Of a DNA stretch of 11,082 bases, positions 7,054 to 11,082 are shown in pieces. Location of the stretch: NCBI GenBank assembly GCA_039028315.1, contig JBCCIH010000065.1, positions 1 through 11,082 of the forward strand, read 5' to 3'. The notes beneath the pieces were generated by a model. The model was not told the origin of the DNA. It made no database searches and saw only the letters and a list, made by a program, of their open reading frames with translations. Made by a program: the position numbers and the translations under genes. Every line of letters begins with the position of its first letter. Positions within the stretch are counted from its first letter, which is position 1. The DNA comes from Thermodesulfobacteriota bacterium. Lineage in GTDB: Bacteria > Desulfobacterota_D > UBA1144 > Nemesobacterales > UBA2774.

Positions 7054-7419
7054 ATGAGATCACACAAATATATATACCAATTCACTGCGGTAGTTTTTAT
7101 GCTTACACTTTTTTTTGGCTACAATGAAATAGCACAGGCAGGCAAAACAGTGTGCGATTTTCAGCATAGAGAATGTTTTACAGAGGCCGGGTTTCCAGCT
7201 TGTTATAAAAAGATAGATATAGAAAAATACTATCAGTTTGTAGGTGAGAACCAGTTAGAGTTGGCGGAACAGATAATAGATGATGATAAAAAATGTATTA
7301 AATTGTCTGGAAATGAAAAGGCTTTTTTACAGGATAAGGGCGGAGGCTATGTAAAGTTTGGGATTAGAGGTCAGAACGTCACTTTTTGGGCTAAAAGGGA
7401 CGCTCTTTTTGCTAGATAG
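7054..7419 (+). CDS. small exported protein with four cysteines, function unknown
   Basis: I do not recognise a family. The 121-residue product has a charged N terminus, a hydrophobic stretch (about 10-22) and a probable signal-peptidase site after AQA (A29), leaving a mature protein of about 92 residues. Four cysteines (C34, C41, C50, C81) are all in the mature part and could form two disulfides in the periplasm or outside the cell. The mature chain is rich in charged residues (IDIEKYYQF, EQIIDDDKKC) and ends in a likely strand region (GGGYVKFGIRGQNVTFWAKRD). It is not a lipoprotein, since no cysteine follows the cleavage site. AGGGAG lies 7 bases before the ATG, which supports the start. 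It sits 26 bases after the DUF4412-like gene and 16 bases before the pseudouridine synthase gene, so the three are probably co-transcribed. Codon use looks like that of the neighbours. Confidence 0.7.
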   Translation: MRSHKYIYQFTAVVFMLTLFFGYNEIAQAGKTVCDFQHRECFTEAGFPACYKKIDIEKYYQFVGENQLELAEQIIDDDKKCIKLSGNEKAFLQDKGGGYVKFGIRGQNVTFWAKRDALFAR

Positions 7420-7435
7420 CCCTGGGAACTGTTAG

Positions 7436-8164
7436 TTGAAAGTAAGACTGAACAAATTTCTCTCTATGTGCGGAGTGGCTTCAAGAAGAAATGCCGATGA
7501 GCTAATAAAAGCAGGCGCGGTGAGCATAAATGGTCAGGTGGAGAAGAACTTAGGCTCTACGGTTTCCCCTGATAATGATATTGTTCAAGTCAGAGGGGTT
7601 GTGGTCAAGCCTGAAAAAAACAGATATATCATCTTAAATAAACCCAAACTATTTATCACAGCACTTGGCGATGGCCAAGATGAGAAAAAGACAGTTGAGC
7701 AATTACTTGCAGATATTCCTCAGAGAGTCTATCCGGTAGGAAGGCTCGATTACGATGTTGAGGGTCTTATTGTTTGCACTAATGACGGCGATCTAGCCAA
7801 CAAAATCCTTCACCCAAGTTTTGAATTAAAAAAGACATATATAGCTATAGTTAAAGGAAATATATCCGGTCCAAAAGTGCAAAGAATGTCAGAAGGAGTA
7901 GAGCTCGATGACGGTTTTGCTCATCCTGATTCAATAGAGCTGATAACTAGTGATAATAGCACGAGCACGGTAGAGATCTCATTTCATGAGGGAAGAAACC
8001 ATCTTGTCAAAAGGTTTTTTGCAGAGTTCTCACACCCCGTAAAACAGTTAAAAAGAGTAGCTGTTGGTCCACTTGAACTGGGCAATTTAAAAAAGGGAAA
8101 GTGGAGAGACTTAAACGACAATGAGCTAATGAAATTACGAAGAGCCCTTGAGCCAGGGCATTGA
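7436..8164 (+). CDS. rluB: RsuA/RluB-family rRNA pseudouridine synthase
   Basis: Isomerises a specific uridine in ribosomal RNA to pseudouridine. The 242-residue product has an N-terminal S4 RNA-binding domain (about 2-60: RLNKFLSMCGVASRRNADELI, then the VSINGQ turn). The catalytic domain carries GRLDYDVEGL (102-111) with catalytic D105, NDGDLANKILHPSFELKKTY, and the C-terminal GRNHLVKRFFAEFSHPVKQLKR motif (186-207). LANKILHP and the lack of a long C-terminal extension look more like RluB (large-subunit rRNA) than RsuA, but the exact target cannot be read from sequence. The start is TTG at 7436, directly after an in-frame TAG (7433-7435); the S4 domain begins at once, so no later start fits. 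GGGAA about 7 bases upstream can act as ribosome binding site. Confidence 0.9.
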   Translation: MKVRLNKFLSMCGVASRRNADELIKAGAVSINGQVEKNLGSTVSPDNDIVQVRGVVVKPEKNRYIILNKPKLFITALGDGQDEKKTVEQLLADIPQRVYPVGRLDYDVEGLIVCTNDGDLANKILHPSFELKKTYIAIVKGNISGPKVQRMSEGVELDDGFAHPDSIELITSDNSTSTVEISFHEGRNHLVKRFFAEFSHPVKQLKRVAVGPLELGNLKKGKWRDLNDNELMKLRRALEPGH

Positions 8165-8263
8165 GGTACTCTTTTACCAGCTAGCCTTAATATGTTAGGT
8201 TCTTTATTAGCTTATAAATAAATCCGGATTTAATAATTCTTCGTTCCAAAGGTAAAATCATTT
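8165..8263 (+). other. 99-base intergenic region before tmk
   Basis: A/T-rich gap between the pseudouridine synthase stop and tmk. A TATAAA (8213-8218) resembles a -10 box but has no acceptable -35 at 16-18 bases. AAAGGT (8248-8253) is the probable tmk ribosome binding site, about 10 bases before the ATG. Partial inverted repeats (CCTTAA with TTAGG, and GCTA with TAGC) are too short and imperfect to call a terminator. It may hold a promoter for tmk-holB-metG, but I cannot place one with confidence. Confidence 0.35.
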
Positions 8264-8875
8264 ATGTTCATAACTTTTGAAGGCATTGAAGGTAGCGGAA
8301 AGAGTACTCAAGCTAAGCTACTAGCAGAGCATCTGACTCAGATCGGGCACAAAGTTACACTAACTAGAGAACCCGGGTGGGGAGAACTCGGAGAACTAAT
8401 TAGGCAAGTTATATTAGATAATAGGGATTTGGAGCTTGACGCGTTTTCTGAACTATGTCTTTTTTGCGCAGACAGAGCACAGCATGTAAGAGACTTCATC
8501 AGACCTAAATTAATTTCAGGCGAGATTGTAATATGTGACCGCTATTTTGATTCAACTGTTGTATACCAAGGATACGGCAGAAAACTGGATAAGAGGCTTG
8601 TAAGTAGGATTGCAACAGCTTCAACGCTTGATCTAATCCCTGACATTACCTTCTTGTTAAATCTGCCTGTTATTAAAGGCCTATCTAGGCTAGAAACTAG
8701 AGGCGATACCACAAAGATGGACGAGGAACCAGTCGAATTTCATGAAATGATCAGACAGGGCTATATGCTAATAGCTAAGCGCGAGCCTAATAGGATCAAG
8801 AAGATTAATGGGGACAGGCAGATGTTAGATATACACGCTGAAATCAGAAACACCCTTGCGGAGATAATCACTTAA
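8264..8875 (+). CDS. tmk: thymidylate kinase
   Basis: Phosphorylates dTMP to dTDP with ATP, the last step specific to dTTP synthesis. The 203-residue product is of normal length. It has the P-loop EGIEGSGKST (6-15), the thymidylate-binding REPG (35-38), CADRAQHV (68-75) and the DRY motif (92-94, in CDRYFDSTVVYQGYG). The LID region (about 145-160) reads LETRGDTTKMDEEP. The basic residues in the LID and their absence from the P-loop fit the E. coli-like class II enzymes. The residues after REPG are WGELGE, where most family members have GGT or similar before the G-E, a mild deviation. The ATG at 8264 starts directly on the first beta strand (MFITFEGIEGSGKS) and AAAGGT lies upstream. holB follows after 9 bases, a pairing common in many bacteria. 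Confidence 0.96.
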   Translation: MFITFEGIEGSGKSTQAKLLAEHLTQIGHKVTLTREPGWGELGELIRQVILDNRDLELDAFSELCLFCADRAQHVRDFIRPKLISGEIVICDRYFDSTVVYQGYGRKLDKRLVSRIATASTLDLIPDITFLLNLPVIKGLSRLETRGDTTKMDEEPVEFHEMIRQGYMLIAKREPNRIKKINGDRQMLDIHAEIRNTLAEIIT

Positions 8876-8884
8876 GAGCTAAAT

Positions 8885-9901
8885 ATGTTTAATAACAAAA
8901 TTATTGGCCACGATTTTCAAAAAAATATACTTCTCAGAGCTGCCCGGGATAATATGGTCTCACATTCTTATATATTCTCCGGTCAGGATGGCATTGGTAA
9001 AAAACTGATAGCACTTGAATTTGCAAAGCTGATCAACTGCACTTCAGATAATGAAATTCAAGCCGATGCTCCCAGGACAAACTTATGTGAATGCGGACCA
9101 TGCAGCAAAGTAGAAAAAGGAATTCATCCGGATGTTATTTATGTTGAGTATGAAGGAGTTAAGAGTATAAAAGTCGAGCAGATCAGAGAAGGAGTTGAGG
9201 AGAAGCTATACCTTAAATCCTTTGAGGGTAAGTATAAAGTTGTAATAGTTGATGAGGCACACAGAATGAGCAGCGGGGCCCAAAATGCTTTTTTAAAAAC
9301 ACTAGAAGAGCCTCCCCCTAATTCGGTTATAATTCTAATAACATCGTCTCCGGACAAGCTGCTTCCAACAATACGCTCTAGATGTCAGCTCGTTAGGTTT
9401 AATTCACTGCCCCAAGAGCGTATTTTTCAGATACTTGAAGAACGTAGTGATTTAGCCACAGAGCAAGCGCTTATTAGCTCTAAACTTTCTAAAGGCAGCC
9501 TCGGAAAGGCCCTTAATATGGACTCTGATTTGTTAGAATGGCGAAAGGAGCTTGTTCAGTTTCTAATAAATCTTAAGCCTAATTCCGCAATGAGAATAAT
9601 TGGTTTAGCTGAATACATGCCGCTTGGCTCTAGTGCTGAGGATATGGAAAAATTAGAGCAGACATTCGAATTTATATCACTTTGGCTCAGGGATCTTATG
9701 TTAATTAAAACTGGTTCGGAGGAAAGTCTTATCACAAACATAGATTTGATACAAGAAAGCGCTGAGATAGCTCAAAGCTTAGAGCTCAGGATTATATCAG
9801 AGAGAATGAGCGCGGTTGAGAGAACTTGGAATGATATATACAACCTTAATGCAAACAAACAGCTTTCGTTTGAAAATCTTTTTATTAAACTCGCAAGTTA
9901 G
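8885..9901 (+). CDS. holB: DNA polymerase III subunit delta'
   Basis: Clamp-loader subunit that helps open and load the beta sliding clamp at replication forks. The 338-residue product is an AAA+ protein of usual length. The P-loop-like segment GQDGIGKK (33-40) has lysine where a functional Walker A would have Ser/Thr, as is usual in delta', which does not hydrolyse ATP. Cysteines C52, C68, C70 and C73 form the zinc-binding module inserted in this domain. Walker B-like VVIVDEAHRM (119-128) and NAFLKTLEEPP (134-144) follow. SRC (165-167), after TSSPDKLLPTIR, supplies the arginine finger for the adjacent subunit. The C-terminal collar domain is helical. AAGAGC just upstream of the ATG is a weak ribosome binding site. 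The rest of the loader (dnaX, holA) is not in the window. DnaX is the main alternative, but the length and degenerate P-loop favour HolB. Confidence 0.93.
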   Translation: MFNNKIIGHDFQKNILLRAARDNMVSHSYIFSGQDGIGKKLIALEFAKLINCTSDNEIQADAPRTNLCECGPCSKVEKGIHPDVIYVEYEGVKSIKVEQIREGVEEKLYLKSFEGKYKVVIVDEAHRMSSGAQNAFLKTLEEPPPNSVIILITSSPDKLLPTIRSRCQLVRFNSLPQERIFQILEERSDLATEQALISSKLSKGSLGKALNMDSDLLEWRKELVQFLINLKPNSAMRIIGLAEYMPLGSSAEDMEKLEQTFEFISLWLRDLMLIKTGSEESLITNIDLIQESAEIAQSLELRIISERMSAVERTWNDIYNLNANKQLSFENLFIKLAS

Positions 9902-9964
9902 GGTATTATCTAAGCTCTTTAATCTTAAAAATATGTTTAGGAAATTTTGTGGAGATTAATTTTT
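9902..9964 (+). other. 63-base gap between holB and metG
   Basis: A/T-rich spacer. GGAG at 9951-9954 lies 10 bases before the metG ATG and is the likely ribosome binding site. I see no terminator hairpin and no paired -35/-10 boxes, so read-through from tmk-holB is likely. Confidence 0.4.
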
Positions 9965-11082
9965 ATGTCTAAATCCTTTTATGTCACCACCCCTATCTAT
10001 TATGTAAATGACGTGCCTCACATTGGACATGCATACACTACAATTGCAGCGGATGTTATTGCGCGCTTTAACAGGCTCAAAGGTAATCAAGTATTTTTTC
10101 TCACTGGTACAGACGAGCATGGTCAGAAAATAGAAAGAACAGCAGAGGCAAATGGCGAGAAGCCAATTGAGCTCGCAAACAGGGTAGTTACAAGATTTCA
10201 GGATCTCTCGGGAGCATTAAACATAACAAATAATGACTTTATCCGTACTACAGAAGATCGGCACAGAATTTCAGTAGAAGAAATATTTAAAAGAGTGGAG
10301 GCGGCTGGAGATATCTACCTTAGTGAATATGAGGGCTGGTATGACGTGAGGGAAGAGGCATTTATCACTGAGACCCAGCTTGAGGAAATCCAAAACCTTC
10401 CTGAAGACAAAAGGCCTGTGATCGAAAAAGTAAAAGAGGAAAGCTACTTTTTTAAACTTTCGGAATATCAAGAGCCTCTATTGGAGTACTATAAAAAAAA
10501 TCCTGATTTTGTTCAGCCGAGTTACAGATTAAACGAGGTTGCCCGTTTTGTGGAGGGTGGGCTCAGGGACCTTAGCATTAGTAGAACCACATTTAGTTGG
10601 GGCATACCGGTTCCGGGTAATCCTAAACATGTAATCTATGTTTGGTTTGATGCTCTAACCAATTATATAACTGGTGTTGGATTCCCATCTAACATGGAAA
10701 TGTTCGAGCAGAACTGGCCAGCAGATGTGCATTTAGTAGGAAAAGACATCCTAAGGTTTCACGCTGTATACTGGCCAGCGTTTTTAATGTCTGCGGGTCT
10801 TCCACTACCCAAATCGGTATTTGCACACGGATGGTGGACAGTGGAGGGCGAGAAAATGTCAAAGTCGCTTGGGAATGTAGTTGATCCATACCAGGTAGTT
10901 GAAGAGTTCGGAGCGGATGTGTTTAGATATTTTCTCCTAAGAGAGATTCCCTTTGGACAGGATGGGGATTTTTCTAAGAGCGCAATTGTAGCAAGAGTAA
11001 ACGGTGAGCTAGCAAATGGTCTAGGCAATTTGGTAAGTAGGACGCTTGGAATGATAGAGAAATATTTCGATGCAAATGTCCC
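9965..11082 (+). CDS. metG: methionyl-tRNA synthetase, N-terminal part (3' end outside window)
   Basis: Charges tRNA(Met) with methionine using ATP, for both initiation and elongation. The first 372 residues are visible without interruption, with two bases of a further codon at the window end. The Rossmann fold begins VTTPIYYVNDVPHIGHAYT, with the class I HIGH motif at 19-22. GTDEHGQKIE (48-57) follows. The second class I motif is KMSKS (297-301, in EGEKMSKSLGNVVDP), and the start of the anticodon-binding helical domain comes next (FGADVFRYFLLRE). The connective insertion (about 118-160: EYEGWYDVREEAFITETQL) contains no cysteine, so it lacks the zinc-binding knuckle and belongs to the zinc-free type. 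Full-length relatives have roughly 500-650 residues; whether a C-terminal tRNA-binding domain is present cannot be seen. The ATG is supported by GGAG 10 bases upstream and by the family N terminus. Probably co-transcribed with tmk and holB. Confidence 0.96.
   Translation, partial: MSKSFYVTTPIYYVNDVPHIGHAYTTIAADVIARFNRLKGNQVFFLTGTDEHGQKIERTAEANGEKPIELANRVVTRFQDLSGALNITNNDFIRTTEDRHRISVEEIFKRVEAAGDIYLSEYEGWYDVREEAFITETQLEEIQNLPEDKRPVIEKVKEESYFFKLSEYQEPLLEYYKKNPDFVQPSYRLNEVARFVEGGLRDLSISRTTFSWGIPVPGNPKHVIYVWFDALTNYITGVGFPSNMEMFEQNWPADVHLVGKDILRFHAVYWPAFLMSAGLPLPKSVFAHGWWTVEGEKMSKSLGNVVDPYQVVEEFGADVFRYFLLREIPFGQDGDFSKSAIVARVNGELANGLGNLVSRTLGMIEKYFDANV

Noticed and set aside
8176..8215. Hairpin or terminator after the pseudouridine synthase gene
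   Set aside because: The inverted repeats are 4-5 bases with a bulge and no T-run follows.
10759..11028. Minus-strand open frames opposite metG (also 10271-10471 and 10689-10889)
   Set aside because: The plus strand encodes an uninterrupted metG with HIGH and KMSKS motifs; the antisense frames are by-products of its codon use.

Overview
The window is an ordinary chromosomal stretch of a Gram-negative, respiring bacterium, low to moderate in G+C (about 40% by eye), densely packed and read on both strands. An outer membrane is implied by LolA and by exported proteins with classical signal peptides. A respiratory chain is implied by five complex I subunits (NuoN, NuoA, NuoB, NuoC, NuoD, with NuoC and NuoD unfused). 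The ftsK-lolA order and the tmk-holB-metG order fit a proteobacterium or a delta-proteobacterium-like phylum, but lineage cannot be fixed from this sequence alone.

Layout. Bases 2-406 are the 3' end of nuoN (+). A 105-base gap with a good sigma70-type promoter leads into ftsK (+, 512-2818), whose stop overlaps the start of lolA (+, 2818-3477) by one base. Facing this pair, with only 25 bases between stops, is a tight nuoA-nuoB-nuoC-nuoD operon on the minus strand (6082 to 3503). Its start is separated by a 129-base divergent region from a plus-strand run: a methionine-rich exported DUF4412-like protein (6212-7027), a small exported four-cysteine protein of unknown function (7054-7419), and an S4-domain pseudouridine synthase (7436-8164). 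After a 99-base gap come tmk (8264-8875), holB (8885-9901) and metG (9965 to the window end, incomplete).

How the genes relate. NuoA/B/C/D form the quinone-reducing connecting part of NADH:quinone oxidoreductase and NuoN is one of its antiporter-like proton pumps. Their genes lie in two oppositely oriented groups around ftsK-lolA. FtsK handles chromosome segregation and cell division, and LolA carries lipoproteins through the periplasm. The last cluster is information processing: rRNA modification, dTTP synthesis, the clamp-loader delta' subunit and methionyl-tRNA synthetase.

I found no mobile element, CRISPR array, tRNA, rRNA, toxin-antitoxin pair or defence system, and no convincing undescribed system. 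The points most worth a second look are two promoters that would give mRNAs with almost no leader (ftsK and nuoA), the split and convergent nuo arrangement, and the two exported proteins of unclear role next to the rRNA-modification gene. No gene-free stretch exceeds about 130 bases.
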